This document shows positions 51,878-60,583 of a DNA stretch of 64,000 nt, one piece after another. Numbering within the stretch: the first letter of the stretch is position 1; each line of letters opens with the position of its first letter. The notes beneath the pieces were generated by a model, which saw only the letters and a list, made by a program, of their open reading frames with translations, was not told where the DNA came from and searched no databases. The translations under genes were made by a program, and so were the position numbers. The stretch is from DASPWW01 sp963756745 (GTDB lineage Bacteria; Actinomycetota; Thermoleophilia; Solirubrobacterales; 70-9), in assembly GCA_963756745.1 (NCBI GenBank), contig CAVWOU010000001.1, positions 124,001-188,000 on the forward strand, written 5' to 3'.

Positions 51878-52387
51878 CTAGTCGAGGAAGGTGACGACCT
51901 GCTCGGCGGGGGCGCGCTCCGGCTCGCGCTGCTCCTGCACCGGCCGCCCGACGTGAATCAGGCTCACGAAGCGCTCGTCGTCGTGGAGGCCGACTGCCTT
52001 GCGCCCCTCGTCGGTGCGGAGCACATCCGGCGTCCGCCAGTACCCCGCCAGCCCGCGCGCGTGTGCGGCGAGCAGAACGATGTACGCGGCGACCGCCGTC
52101 GCGTGGAGGTCCTCCTCATCTTGAATTGGATCCCCGGTCAGCTTGCACGAGCACACGACAAGCGTCGGGGCGCGGTCGAGCTTCGACGCCGACTCGGGCC
52201 CCGCCGCGCGCTTCAGCCGCTCACGGGCCTCGGGCCCGACCACCCGAAACCGCCATGGATTCGTGAGGTGGTGGTTCGGCGCCCACCGCGCGAGCTCGAG
52301 CAGCTCCTCGAGCATCTCGCGCGGCACCGGCTCGGGTTTATAGGCCTTGTGAGTGCGCCGCGTCCGAATCGCCGTGTCGATGTCCAT
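51878..52387 (-). CDS. Nitroreductase-family protein
   Basis: A 169-residue FMN-binding fold: MDIDTAIRTRRTHKAYKPEP, ELLELARWAPNHHLTNPWRF, then AAHARGLAGYWRTPDVLRTD and VSLIHVGRP. NAD(P)H-dependent reduction of nitro or quinone compounds is typical; the substrate is open. ATG 52387 is used because the long upstream frame (to 53365) lies antisense to the LLM gene and has no family similarity. Confidence 0.87.
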   Translation of the reverse strand: MDIDTAIRTRRTHKAYKPEPVPREMLEELLELARWAPNHHLTNPWRFRVVGPEARERLKRAAGPESASKLDRAPTLVVCSCKLTGDPIQDEEDLHATAVAAYIVLLAAHARGLAGYWRTPDVLRTDEGRKAVGLHDDERFVSLIHVGRPVQEQREPERAPAEQVVTFLD

Positions 52388-52441
52388 CGCGCGAAACGAT
52401 AGTGAGGGGCCATCTTCCCACCACCGATACGCTCCTCGCAG

Positions 52442-53491
52442 GTGCGAGTAAGCCTCCAACTGATTCCCGAGCAGCCGGTGGAGCAGCTCGCCGATGCAGC
52501 GGCGCTCGCCGACGAGCTCGGCTATTACGCGTGCTACAGCGCCGATGAGATCTACCACAAGGACGCATGGGTGCTGCTCGGCGGATTGGCTGCTCGGACG
52601 GAGCGGGTCCGGCTCGGGGTCTGCGTCAGCTCGATCTACATGCGCGAGCCCACGCACGTCGCTCAGCTCGCGGCGACGCTGGATGAAATGAGCGGGGGTC
52701 GCGCCGAGGTCGTGTTCGGCATCGGCAACATCGCGATGCTCAAGCAGTACGGAGTGGAGTGGCGAGGCACCCGACCGATCGCACGCCTGCGGGAAGCCCA
52801 CCGCGTGATGCGTGCTCTGCTCGACGAGGGCTCGATCGACTTCGCCGGCGATTTCTACTCCTACAAAGGCGTGACCACGGCGAGCCGACCGACCCAGGAG
52901 CACCTGCCGCTGAAGATCGGAGCGATGGGAGGCCCGAAGTCGATGGAGCTGGCCGGCGAGATCAGCGACGGCATGCATACGGCCGTCGCCTACTCGACCG
53001 AGGCGCTCGAGTACGCGGTCGGGTGCTTTCGAGCGGGTGCCGAGCGGGCCGGGCGGGACGCCGCGTCCCTCGACATCGGCGACTCGCTGCTCGGAGCAAT
53101 AGCACCCGACGGTGATGTTGCGCGGCGCGCCGGTCGGATCCTGGCTTCCTTCTACATCCCCTCCATGCCACCGGCGCTGCTGCAGCGACAAGGAATCGCG
53201 CTCGACGAGGTCGCCCCGGTGACCGCGGCGTTCGATCGCGGCGACGTCCGGGGGGCGCTCGAGGCGACACCCGACGCCTTGGCCGAACGCATCATGCTCG
53301 CCGGCACGCCCGACGACTGGGTGCGGTGGCTTACGGAGAGCTACGCACCGGCTGGGCTGAACCACGCACTGCTCTCGTTCACCGATCCCTTCACCCTCGA
53401 GTCCTGGGCGGGCCGAGAGGTCGCTGGCCTACCAAATCTGATCGAGCAGGTGCGTCTGGTGGGCGAGGAGGTTCTGCCGAAGCTCGACTGA
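52442..53491 (+). CDS. LLM-class (F420-dependent type) oxidoreductase
   Basis: A 349-residue luciferase-like TIM barrel: VSLQLIPEQPVEQLADAAAL, then GYYACYSADEIYHKDAWVLL, RLGVCVSSIYMREPTHVAQL, GRAEVVFGIGNIAML and LPLKIGAMGGPKSMELAGEI. The pattern resembles Mer/F420-dependent reductases of actinobacteria more than FMN luciferases. Substrate unknown. The start is GTG 52442, divergent from the nitroreductase 54 nt away. Confidence 0.85.
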   Translation: MRVSLQLIPEQPVEQLADAAALADELGYYACYSADEIYHKDAWVLLGGLAARTERVRLGVCVSSIYMREPTHVAQLAATLDEMSGGRAEVVFGIGNIAMLKQYGVEWRGTRPIARLREAHRVMRALLDEGSIDFAGDFYSYKGVTTASRPTQEHLPLKIGAMGGPKSMELAGEISDGMHTAVAYSTEALEYAVGCFRAGAERAGRDAASLDIGDSLLGAIAPDGDVARRAGRILASFYIPSMPPALLQRQGIALDEVAPVTAAFDRGDVRGALEATPDALAERIMLAGTPDDWVRWLTESYAPAGLNHALLSFTDPFTLESWAGREVAGLPNLIEQVRLVGEEVLPKLD

Positions 53492-53509
53492 CGCCCACGA
53501 GGCGCGGGT

Positions 53510-55399
53510 TCACGGCGGCAGGCGGCGCCGATAGACGAAGAAGCCTGCGGCGAGGGCGACGGCGAGCAGGCCGAGAGCGCCGAGCGCGAGCTGGGTGTCG
53601 GTCGGAAAGTCGCCGTCCTCAGACGATGTGGGCTGGCCGACGGGAACGATGGCCTCGGCGGGGTGGCCGGATGCGGACTCGTCCTTGCCGCCGGACTGCG
53701 GGCCACCGCTTCCGTCCCGCTGATTGGCCTCGGCACCTTTTGCGGTGCGCTCACCGCCCTCGCCATTTCGGGCCGCCCCGTCACCGCCACCATCGCCGCC
53801 GCCTCCGGCACCGCTCGCGCCGCCCGAACCGGGCGCGCGCGGGACGGCCGCAAGCGGGAACGTCTCGCGGCTCGCGGCGACCAGCACCTGGCCGGTGACC
53901 CACACCGGGGTCTGGTCGCTCGACGCCGAGTAGCTGTAGTGCCCGTCCGACGCCTGCCGGGCGCGGAGATACTCAAACGGATCGTGGCCGGCCTCGGTGA
54001 CCGAGCCGGGATCGCGTCCCGCGGCGAGCAGACCCTGGATCGCCCACGCGGTCGACTGCGAATTTGTCGGGCCGCTGTCTGCGAGCGCCCACCCGCCGTC
54101 GCGCCCCTGTGCGCGGCTCAGGTAACGCGACCCGTCGGCAGCCGCCTGTCCCCCGCGCCCCGCCGCGGCGAGCGCCTGGAGCGCCGCGCCTGTGCTGTCG
54201 GACTCGCTCGGCTGGTCGGGCTGGTAACCCCACCCTCCGTCCCCGTTCTGCCCCCTGCGAAGCCACGCCGCCGAGCGCGACAGCGCGAAGCCATCTGCTC
54301 CCGCGGCTCGCAGGGCGAAGATCCCAAACGCGGTCAGGTTGACCTGCCCCTGGAAAGAGCCGTTGCCCATACGCCGCGCGCGCAGCGCGGAGACGAGGTC
54401 GCGGCCGCCGAACTCGCGCGGGCTCACGCCGGCGCCTGCGAGCGCGAGGATCGTGCGCTCGAGATCGCCGGTCGAGCGGACCTTCTCGGCGTTGGCGCGC
54501 AGGTAGGCGACGGGGTTCTCGCCGCCCGCGTCGAGGTCGAGCGGGTTGAGGCCCGCCGCCTCGAGGCCGAGCATCGCCCACCCCGTCATCGCGGAGCTCG
54601 ACGATCCGCCAGGCGCGGTCCCGAACCCGCCGTCGTCGTTGCGCGCGTCCTGGAGCCAGCTCCGCGCCTTCCCCGCGGCCGCGGCCTTCGCCTGCGCCGC
54701 GGCCGAAGCATCCGCGGCTCCGGCCGGCGCGGCGAGGATCAGGACGGCGCCGCCCGCCGACAGTACGACCAGCGACGCCGTCGCGACGCGCTCGCGCCAC
54801 CTGAACTCGCACCGCTCGCGGAAGCGCGCGAGCATCCGGACAAGCGCCGGGCCGGCGACGAGCGCGAGCACGATGTTCCCCGCCGCATGAGCGACGTTGA
54901 ACGGGATGCCGCGAGCCGAGAGCGCCAGGTAGCGGTCGAGCGACTGCTCGCCGCCGTACGTGACCATGACCGAGAGGTCGAGCAGCGCGCCGTAGCCGAG
55001 CCCGGCGATTCCGCAGGCGAGCGCCAGGCCGATCCTCCCGAGGCGGCGGCCCGTTGCGGCGGCAAGCACGGCGCCGCCGATCCCGACCACCCCCCACCCC
55101 GCCATCTGCCACGGCGTCCACGGACCCTGCCCGAGCCAGAAGTTCGAAACCAGCGCCGCGAGCGCTCCCACAACGAAGCCCGGGCCGCCGCCGATCGCGT
55201 AACCCGTGAACAGGACGATGTCGGTCGTCGCGACGACGTTTGGGATCGGCGCGAGGACCAGCCGCCCGGCGACCGCGAGCGCGGCGAGCGCCGCGACCAG
55301 GGCGATGATCCGCGACGACGGGCGCGAGCGCTCGTACCACGCGAACCCCGACGCGATCACGAGCACGAGGATCGCGAGACTGGCCGCCTGCCAACTCAT
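53510..55399 (-). CDS. ECF transporter S component fused to an extracellular alpha/alpha-toroid
   Basis: A 629-residue fusion. Residues 1-210: six membrane helices of an ECF substrate-binding component (LVLAPIPNVVATTDIVLFTG, GGGPGFVVGALAALVSNFWL, GQGPWTPWQMAGWGVVG). A further helix follows (about 220-240). Residues about 245-510 contain prenyltransferase/squalene-cyclase-type repeats: WLQDARNDDGGFG, LRRGQNGDGGWGY, LSRAQGRDGGWAL and LRARQASDGHYSY. Then come a Gly/Ser-rich stalk and a C-terminal helix with an RRR anchor. The toroid is thus outside the cell. It is the last gene of a cobalamin-riboswitch operon; ATG 55399 overlaps the ATPase stop (ATGA). The likely substrate is a corrinoid. Confidence 0.85.
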   Translation of the reverse strand: MSWQAASLAILVLVIASGFAWYERSRPSSRIIALVAALAALAVAGRLVLAPIPNVVATTDIVLFTGYAIGGGPGFVVGALAALVSNFWLGQGPWTPWQMAGWGVVGIGGAVLAAATGRRLGRIGLALACGIAGLGYGALLDLSVMVTYGGEQSLDRYLALSARGIPFNVAHAAGNIVLALVAGPALVRMLARFRERCEFRWRERVATASLVVLSAGGAVLILAAPAGAADASAAAQAKAAAAGKARSWLQDARNDDGGFGTAPGGSSSSAMTGWAMLGLEAAGLNPLDLDAGGENPVAYLRANAEKVRSTGDLERTILALAGAGVSPREFGGRDLVSALRARRMGNGSFQGQVNLTAFGIFALRAAGADGFALSRSAAWLRRGQNGDGGWGYQPDQPSESDSTGAALQALAAAGRGGQAAADGSRYLSRAQGRDGGWALADSGPTNSQSTAWAIQGLLAAGRDPGSVTEAGHDPFEYLRARQASDGHYSYSASSDQTPVWVTGQVLVAASRETFPLAAVPRAPGSGGASGAGGGGDGGGDGAARNGEGGERTAKGAEANQRDGSGGPQSGGKDESASGHPAEAIVPVGQPTSSEDGDFPTDTQLALGALGLLAVALAAGFFVYRRRLPP

Positions 55400-57063
55400 G
55401 CGCCCTCCGCCAATGGGCGTTCCGTCGGGCGCAGCAGCGCCGCGCCCTGCTCCGGCGTGATCGCGCCGTCGACGTCGAGGATCCGTGCGACCTCGGTCGC
55501 GAAGTACCACCCGCCCGACAGCACCTCGGCGATCAGCCCGTCGGCGATCAACTCGCCCTCGCCGAGCAGCACGGCGCGCTCGGCGAACCCGGCCGCGAAC
55601 TCGACGTCGTGGGTCGCGACGACGATCGCCGTCCCCGACGCCGCGAGCTCGCCGATGCGCTCCGAGAGCTCCTGCTTGCGCGCGCGATCCATTCCGCGGG
55701 TCGGCTCGTCGAGGCAAACGAGCCCCGGTGGCCCCTCGTCCGCGCCCCGTCCCGCCATCACGATCGCGAGCGCGAGGCGCTGGCGCTCGCCGCCGGAGAG
55801 GTCGCGTGGGTCGGCGTCGCTCGCCCACGCGAGGCCGACCGCGTCGAGGGCGCGCGCGCCCGCTTCGGCGGGCAGCTCCTCGACGACACGCTCGTGGACG
55901 AGGAAGTCGTCCGGGCTCTGCGACAGCAGCGCGCACCCACGGGGCGCGGCGACCCGGCCGCGAACCGGCTCGACGATCCCGGCCGCGGCGCGAAGGAGGG
56001 TGCTCTTCCCGGCGCCGTTCCGCCCCATCAGCGCCACCCGCTCGCTCGCGCCGATGGCGAGATCGATTCCCCGAAGCACGTCGCGCGAATCGAGCTCAAC
56101 CCAAAGATCTCTCACCTCAAGAGCGGGCGGCGCCGGGGTCACGCGATCCGGCGGCTTCAGACGGGGCGCCGAAGGCGCCACGTCTGGTGCGACGAAGTCG
56201 CCGCCCGGGCGCGTGACTGCCGGCGCCGCCCGCCGCGCAAGCGCCTCGCGAGCCTCGCGGACCCCGACCGGCACCGGGCGCAGGCCGGCGAGGTCGAACA
56301 GGCGCGCCCCTGGGGTCGCAAGCGCCTGGTCGCTGCCGAGCGCCCACTCCAGGAAGCGGCCGGGTGCGCCGTCGAAAGCGATCGCGCCGTCGCGCATCGC
56401 GACCGCCCGGTCGGCGGCGCCGAGGCAGCGCTCGAGTCGGTGCTCGCACACGATGACGGCCATGCCCCACTGCTCGTTGAGGCGGCGCAGCAGCCAAACG
56501 AGCTCGTCGCCGGCGACGGGATCGAGCTGCGAGGTCGGCTCGTCGAGCAGGACCAGAGGCGGCCGCGCGACGAGCGCCGCAGCGAGCGCGACCCGCTGGA
56601 GCTCGCCGCCCGAGAGCGTGTCGGTGGTGCGCTCGAGGAGGTCGGGGATCGCGAGCGCCAGCGCGACCTCCTCGACGGCGCGCGCGCGCCGCGCGGCCGT
56701 CTCGCCGCGTAGCTCGAGCGGAAGCCCGATCTCGGCGCGCACCGTGGTCGAGACGATCTGCGTCTCGGGGTCCTGCGCCACGAACCCGACGACGCCGGCG
56801 AGCTCGGCGGGCCCGCGCTCGCGGACGTCGAGTCCCGCCACCTCCACACCACCGGACACCTCGCCTCCGTGGAAGTGCGGGACGAGCCCGCACGCGGCGC
56901 GCAGGAGCGTCGACTTGCCCGATCCCGAGCGCCCGGCGAGCACGACGAACTCCCCCGCGTCGACCGCGAGCTTCACGCCGCCGAGCGCGTCGCGGTCGGC
57001 GTTCGGATAGCGATAGCTCAGATCCTCGATCTCCAGCACGCGGCTGTCGACGCGGTCAGACAT
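55396..57063 (-). CDS. ecfA: ECF transporter ATPase, two fused ABC domains (EcfA-EcfA')
   Basis: A 555-residue protein with two ABC domains. First: Walker A LAGRSGSGKSTLLRA, Q-loop FVAQDPETQI, signature LSGGELQRVALA, Walker B LVLLDEPTSQLDP. Second: Walker A LMGRNGAGKSTLLRA, Q-loop LSQSPDDFLV, signature LSGGERQRLALA, Walker B LVCLDEPTRGMD. This is the fused form of the EcfA/EcfA' heterodimer that drives vitamin uptake. The N-terminus overlaps the end of ecfT by 8 nt. Confidence 0.95.
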   Translation of the reverse strand: MSDRVDSRVLEIEDLSYRYPNADRDALGGVKLAVDAGEFVVLAGRSGSGKSTLLRAACGLVPHFHGGEVSGGVEVAGLDVRERGPAELAGVVGFVAQDPETQIVSTTVRAEIGLPLELRGETAARRARAVEEVALALAIPDLLERTTDTLSGGELQRVALAAALVARPPLVLLDEPTSQLDPVAGDELVWLLRRLNEQWGMAVIVCEHRLERCLGAADRAVAMRDGAIAFDGAPGRFLEWALGSDQALATPGARLFDLAGLRPVPVGVREAREALARRAAPAVTRPGGDFVAPDVAPSAPRLKPPDRVTPAPPALEVRDLWVELDSRDVLRGIDLAIGASERVALMGRNGAGKSTLLRAAAGIVEPVRGRVAAPRGCALLSQSPDDFLVHERVVEELPAEAGARALDAVGLAWASDADPRDLSGGERQRLALAIVMAGRGADEGPPGLVCLDEPTRGMDRARKQELSERIGELAASGTAIVVATHDVEFAAGFAERAVLLGEGELIADGLIAEVLSGGWYFATEVARILDVDGAITPEQGAALLRPTERPLAEGA

Positions 57064-57922
57064 CCGCGAACGGGAAGACCGCGATCAGCGGCAGGGCGGC
57101 GGCGACTGCCATCGTCGCTGCGTCAACATCCAGTGTCACTTCCGGATACGGGTCGAACCCGCCGGCGCCGGCAAGCAGCCCGGCGACGCCGCAGGCGCCG
57201 ATTGCGACGCCCGCAGCGACGAACTTCCAGTCGTGGCGCGAGCGCCTCGAGCGTTCCGCCGGTGCGCGCACGCCGAGCGCGTAGCCGCGGAGCTCGAGCG
57301 TCGCGGCGACGTCCATCGCGCGATCGAGCGAGCCGGCCACGAGCCTGCGGGCGAGGGCCGCCCTGCCGGCCGGCGCGGCGCCGGGCCCCCGCAGGGCGGC
57401 TGCTTGGCGCAGCCGACCGAGGTCGCCCGCCGCGACCGGCACGAGGCGCGAGACGAGCGTGGCGGTGAGCGCGGAGCGCCGCGCGAGCGGTCGGACGACG
57501 CGCAGGACGCGGTCGGGATCGACGCACGCCGACCACACCGCGAACGCCATCGTCACGACGAGGATCCGCTCGGCGAGCACGGCGCCGGCGGCCAGCGATT
57601 CGAGCGTTACGTCCATCGGCCCGAGCGCCGGGACGTCGTACCCGCGCACGAGCACCGTGTCTCCCCGGTCGGTAACGAGGGCGTTGACGACGACGATCGT
57701 CGCGCCGAGCCAGACCCCCCATCGAACCGATATGGCCAGCGCCGCGCGCGCGCCGGCCGCGAGCCCCGCTGCGGCGACCGCCACGCCGGCCCCCCCGAGC
57801 ACGATCGGGTTCGAGTAAGCGAAGGCCACGAGCACGAGCGATCCGAGGTACAACGCGGCCGCTGAGACCGAGGCGCCCTGGAGCCGGCCGCGGCGGGGCG
57901 TGTAGGCGAGCGTCGTGCGCAT
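57056..57922 (-). CDS. ecfT: ECF transporter transmembrane protein EcfT
   Basis: A 288-residue CbiQ/EcfT-type membrane protein. It has about five helices, and two coupling motifs with the A-R-G signature: QAAALRGPGA and ATLELRGYALG, which contact the ATPases. It couples ATP hydrolysis to toppling of the S component. It lies 7 nt downstream of the lipoprotein gene and is in the same operon. Confidence 0.9.
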   Translation of the reverse strand: MRTTLAYTPRRGRLQGASVSAAALYLGSLVLVAFAYSNPIVLGGAGVAVAAAGLAAGARAALAISVRWGVWLGATIVVVNALVTDRGDTVLVRGYDVPALGPMDVTLESLAAGAVLAERILVVTMAFAVWSACVDPDRVLRVVRPLARRSALTATLVSRLVPVAAGDLGRLRQAAALRGPGAAPAGRAALARRLVAGSLDRAMDVAATLELRGYALGVRAPAERSRRSRHDWKFVAAGVAIGACGVAGLLAGAGGFDPYPEVTLDVDAATMAVAAALPLIAVFPFADV

Positions 57923-57929
57923 CGCGGCC

Positions 57930-58889
57930 TCAGCCCCGGCCCCCCTCGCCGGTCACCGGGAGCGCGAACTCGTCACGCTCGTCGACGCCGACCGCGTAGT
58001 GGTCGCGCAGGGAGTCGGCGTCGAGCAGCTCGGTCGCGGCGTCGACGCCCGCCTCGTCGGTGCCGGTCACGACCCAGGTCGGCTGCTCCTCGCCGAGCCG
58101 CACCGCGGCGACGAGCCCCTCGCTTTCGCCGTGCCCGCTCCGAAACGCGTCCCGGTCGGCCGGGTCGAGGGGCACCAGGTCGTAGCCTCCGGCGGGCGCG
58201 GGCTCGAAGTCCGCGTACACCCCGCTCTGCGCCGGGCCGTCCTCGATCTGTACGGCTGCTTGGTCCTGGCGCACGGCCTCCCACGGGCCCACCACGACCC
58301 GCAACAGCTCCTCGCCGAGCTTCGCGCGCTCGGTCGAGATGCTCGCCGGGACCCCTTCCTCCTCGAGCCGGTCGGCGACCGCCGAGCAATCGTCATCCTC
58401 GCCGAGGCAGTCAATCCTGACCGGGAACGCCTTCCCCTCCGACCCGTGGACGAAAGGCTCTGGCCACGACCCGACCACCGCCGGGGCGCGCATCGCCTCG
58501 CTCCAGTCGCGGTAGTCCCACCACACCCGATCGCCCCCGTACACGCGCGTCTCGGCGGCGCCGACCGACGACTCAATGCCGTTGACGAAGAAGAACCAGT
58601 CGAAGCGGCGATCGCCGCGCTCGGCGCTCTCGAGCCCGTCGATCGACTGCACGAAGCCTCCCCCGTAGCGCGTGGTGATCTCGGCCTCGCTGTCCAGGAA
58701 CCGCATCACAGTCTCCGACTCAGGCGGGTCGGTGAGAGTCGCGTCGACCAGCCGCTGGGATCCAAAGTCGCGCGTGACCGCAAGAGTCGCCTCCCCGTCC
58801 GAGGAATCTCCCGGCCCGAAGCCGCAGCCCGCTACAGCGGCGGCGGAGAGGACTGCCGCCGCCGCCACGAGACCACGGCCTCCATTCAC
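57930..58889 (-). CDS. DUF4430-like lipoprotein (transcobalamin beta-domain-like)
   Basis: A lipoprotein of about 319 residues: signal peptide ending in AVAGC gives a lipobox, so it is tethered outside the membrane. After that come AEITTRYGGGFVQSIDGL, then WFFFVNGIESSVGAAET and YGGDRVWWDYRDWSEAM, matching the DUF4430 pattern (W-x-x-x-V-N-G ... G-D-x-V-W-W-x-Y). DUF4430 is the fold of the cobalamin-binding beta domain of transcobalamin and intrinsic factor. GTG 58889 overlaps the upstream stop (GTGA). The C-terminal half is not recognised. Inferred role: B12 capture for the ECF transporter. Confidence 0.8.
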   Translation of the reverse strand: MNGGRGLVAAAAVLSAAAVAGCGFGPGDSSDGEATLAVTRDFGSQRLVDATLTDPPESETVMRFLDSEAEITTRYGGGFVQSIDGLESAERGDRRFDWFFFVNGIESSVGAAETRVYGGDRVWWDYRDWSEAMRAPAVVGSWPEPFVHGSEGKAFPVRIDCLGEDDDCSAVADRLEEEGVPASISTERAKLGEELLRVVVGPWEAVRQDQAAVQIEDGPAQSGVYADFEPAPAGGYDLVPLDPADRDAFRSGHGESEGLVAAVRLGEEQPTWVVTGTDEAGVDAATELLDADSLRDHYAVGVDERDEFALPVTGEGGRG

Positions 58890-59860
58890 TTCTCCTTGAC
58901 CCTCTCGCACGCACGCACGGTGTCGTCCGGGTCGACCACCGCGAGGTCGCGCTTGCCGGTACCGCAGTTGATCCGGTCGGGGAACCCACCGCGTGCTTTC
59001 ACGCGGTCGTTGCGCGCCTTCGCCTTGATCCTGTCGGCGACCTCGGTGCCCTTGATCTTGTCGGGCCTACGGGTGCCGGCGATCTCCTGCTGCGGCGCGC
59101 AATCGCTCGCCGACCCGGCGACGCAGATCGAGACCTCATTCGAGGGGATGTCGGCACCGCGCGTCGCCTGCAGGGTCGCCTTGCCGGTCCCGAGCGCGAC
59201 GGTCGCCCGGCCCTGCGCGTCGGTGGTCGCCGGCGAGCTGCCTCCGCTCACTGTCGCGCCGGCCGCGGGCGTCTGGGTGCCGTCATCTGCGTACTCGATA
59301 GCCCGCACCTCTACCTGGCTCCCGTGGTCGGCCAGCGGCGGCGCCTCGAGCCCGAGCTCGGGCGGATACGGGAACGTCGGCGCGAGGTACCACAGGATGT
59401 TGTCGCCCTTCGCGACCACGAGCTGGTCGCCCCCGACCTGGGCGCCGGCATGGTTCTGCTTCAGGTACCAGGACTCGGAGCCCTGGGCCTGGAAGCCGCC
59501 GATCCCGCAGACGCCGAGCCCGAAGTCGAACGCGTCGGTGACCGACAGCGGCCGCAGCTCACGCGCGGTCGCGGAGCCATCCTGGACGAGCCCCAGCGCG
59601 GTCGGCCCGGCGATCGTGACCGGATTGCCGCTGCCGCCAGTGCCGGGGCCGAAGCACAAGGCGTTCGGATCGGTCGGTACCTGCTCGCTTCCGGTGTACT
59701 GGACGAGCTCGGCGAGCGTCTCGCCCGACGGGCCGACGACCCGGAGGTCGGCGCCGAGCGTCTTCACCTTGGCGCCGGCGATCGGGGGAACGGCGAGAAG
59801 CGCTGCGACTGCGCACGCGACGATCAGCCCGCGCGGCCTACGTAGGGACCCTATTGGCAT
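58886..59860 (-). CDS. Secreted DUF4430-like protein with Ig-like and RTX-like tail
   Basis: A 324-residue secreted protein: signal peptide (LRRPRGLIVACAVAALLAVP), a DUF4430-like domain (SESWYLKQNHAGAQVGGDQL, then VVAKGDNILWYLAP), an Ig-like/carboxypeptidase-regulatory domain (AGATVSGGSSPATTDAQGRA) and a C-terminal degenerate RTX-like repeat (RIKAKARNDRVKARGGFPDR, CGTGKRDLAVVDPDD). First gene after the cobalamin riboswitch. ATG 59860 is preferred: GGAAAGG lies before it and a clean signal peptide follows; ATG 59890 is possible. Free or wall-bound B12 binder is the inferred role. Confidence 0.75.
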   Translation of the reverse strand: MPIGSLRRPRGLIVACAVAALLAVPPIAGAKVKTLGADLRVVGPSGETLAELVQYTGSEQVPTDPNALCFGPGTGGSGNPVTIAGPTALGLVQDGSATARELRPLSVTDAFDFGLGVCGIGGFQAQGSESWYLKQNHAGAQVGGDQLVVAKGDNILWYLAPTFPYPPELGLEAPPLADHGSQVEVRAIEYADDGTQTPAAGATVSGGSSPATTDAQGRATVALGTGKATLQATRGADIPSNEVSICVAGSASDCAPQQEIAGTRRPDKIKGTEVADRIKAKARNDRVKARGGFPDRINCGTGKRDLAVVDPDDTVRACERVKEK

Positions 59861-59905
59861 CGAAGCCACCCTTTCCTCGAGGGTTTGCATGGCTCGGCCG
59901 GAGCA

Positions 59906-60068
59906 GGTCTCCTGGCTTCCGGGATGAGCGCCGCGCCTTCCCAGGGCGACTGGTGGCCGCCCAAGTGGCTGACAGCGCGTCGTGCGACGCTCCCTTACCC
60001 GGTCACAGTGGCGGGACCGCGCCGGTCTTGCACCGGACTTCCCTGGGCCACCGGCCGTATGTGGCCGG
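59906..60068 (-). ncRNA. Cobalamin riboswitch
   Basis: In gene sense the conserved core is complete: GGGAAGTCCGGTGCAAGACC, then GGTCCCGCCACTGTGACCGG, GTCAGCCACTTGG, and the B12 box GAAGCCAGGAGACCTGC near 59910-59926. This is the AdoCbl-type aptamer. It fills the gap between the cyclic-nucleotide-binding gene and the DUF4430/ECF operon. The last aptamer bases lie about 45 nt before ATG 59860, so control by hiding the ribosome site or by termination is possible. A -10-like TATAGA lies at 60073-60078. Cobalamin would repress the operon. Confidence 0.95.
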
Positions 60069-60096
60069 GGAGTCTATATCCCCTACGGAGTGAGGC

Positions 60097-60483
60097 TCAG
60101 CCCTTGTGGGCTTCGACCTGCTTGCGAAGCGCCTCGACCGTCTCCGGCGCGTCGCGCCTCATGGTGCCGAGCTCCCAGCTCGCGATCTTGATCACACGCA
60201 GCGGGGATGTCGCGATCACGCTCGCCGAGCGCTGCTCTCCCTCGAGCAGTGCCTGCTCGCCGAAGATGTCGCCGGGCCCGAGATCCGCGAGGTGCTGGCC
60301 GTCGCGCTCGACCTTCGCGGTGCCCTCCTCGATCGCGTAGAAGTCGTTCGCGTAGCCTCCCTCCTTGACGACTGCCGCCCCTTCGGGGTGGGACTCGAGC
60401 TGGGCGAAGGTCGCGACCTTCTTCAGCGCGTCGTCCGGCACGTCGTGGAACAGGGGAATGCCCTTGAGCTGGCTGACGTCCAC
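60097..60483 (-). CDS. Cyclic nucleotide-binding domain protein
   Basis: A 128-residue single cNMP-binding beta-roll: LKGIPLFHDVPDDALKKVAT, EGGYANDFYAIEEGTAKVER, then LGPGDIFGEQALLEGEQRSA. The phosphate-binding cassette has FGEQALL...RSA, close to the consensus FGE(L/I)AL...RxA, so ligand binding is plausible. No DNA-binding domain follows, so it is not a CRP; it may act as a partner protein. Separate from the B12 operon downstream. Confidence 0.85.
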   Translation of the reverse strand: MDVSQLKGIPLFHDVPDDALKKVATFAQLESHPEGAAVVKEGGYANDFYAIEEGTAKVERDGQHLADLGPGDIFGEQALLEGEQRSASVIATSPLRVIKIASWELGTMRRDAPETVEALRKQVEAHKG

Positions 60484-60583
60484 GCCCAGAACCTAACCGA
60501 AATCCAGGCCCTTTGGGATCACCAGCAACCCCGCGACGGCAGACGCGAGGGCGAGCGGAAGCAGAGCACGTCGCGGGAATGAT

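Noticed and set aside
51878..53365. A 495-codon frame extending the nitroreductase upstream
   Set aside because: The extra part lies antisense to the LLM oxidoreductase and has no family similarity; ATG 52387 gives the normal nitroreductase length.
53663..57010. A 1115-codon plus-strand open frame, with similar very long frames at 57915-59927 and 23349-25712
   Set aside because: These are antisense shadows of GC3-rich genes. They are Arg/Ala/Pro-rich, lack domains, and the opposite strand encodes clear ECF, DUF4430 or Mur proteins.
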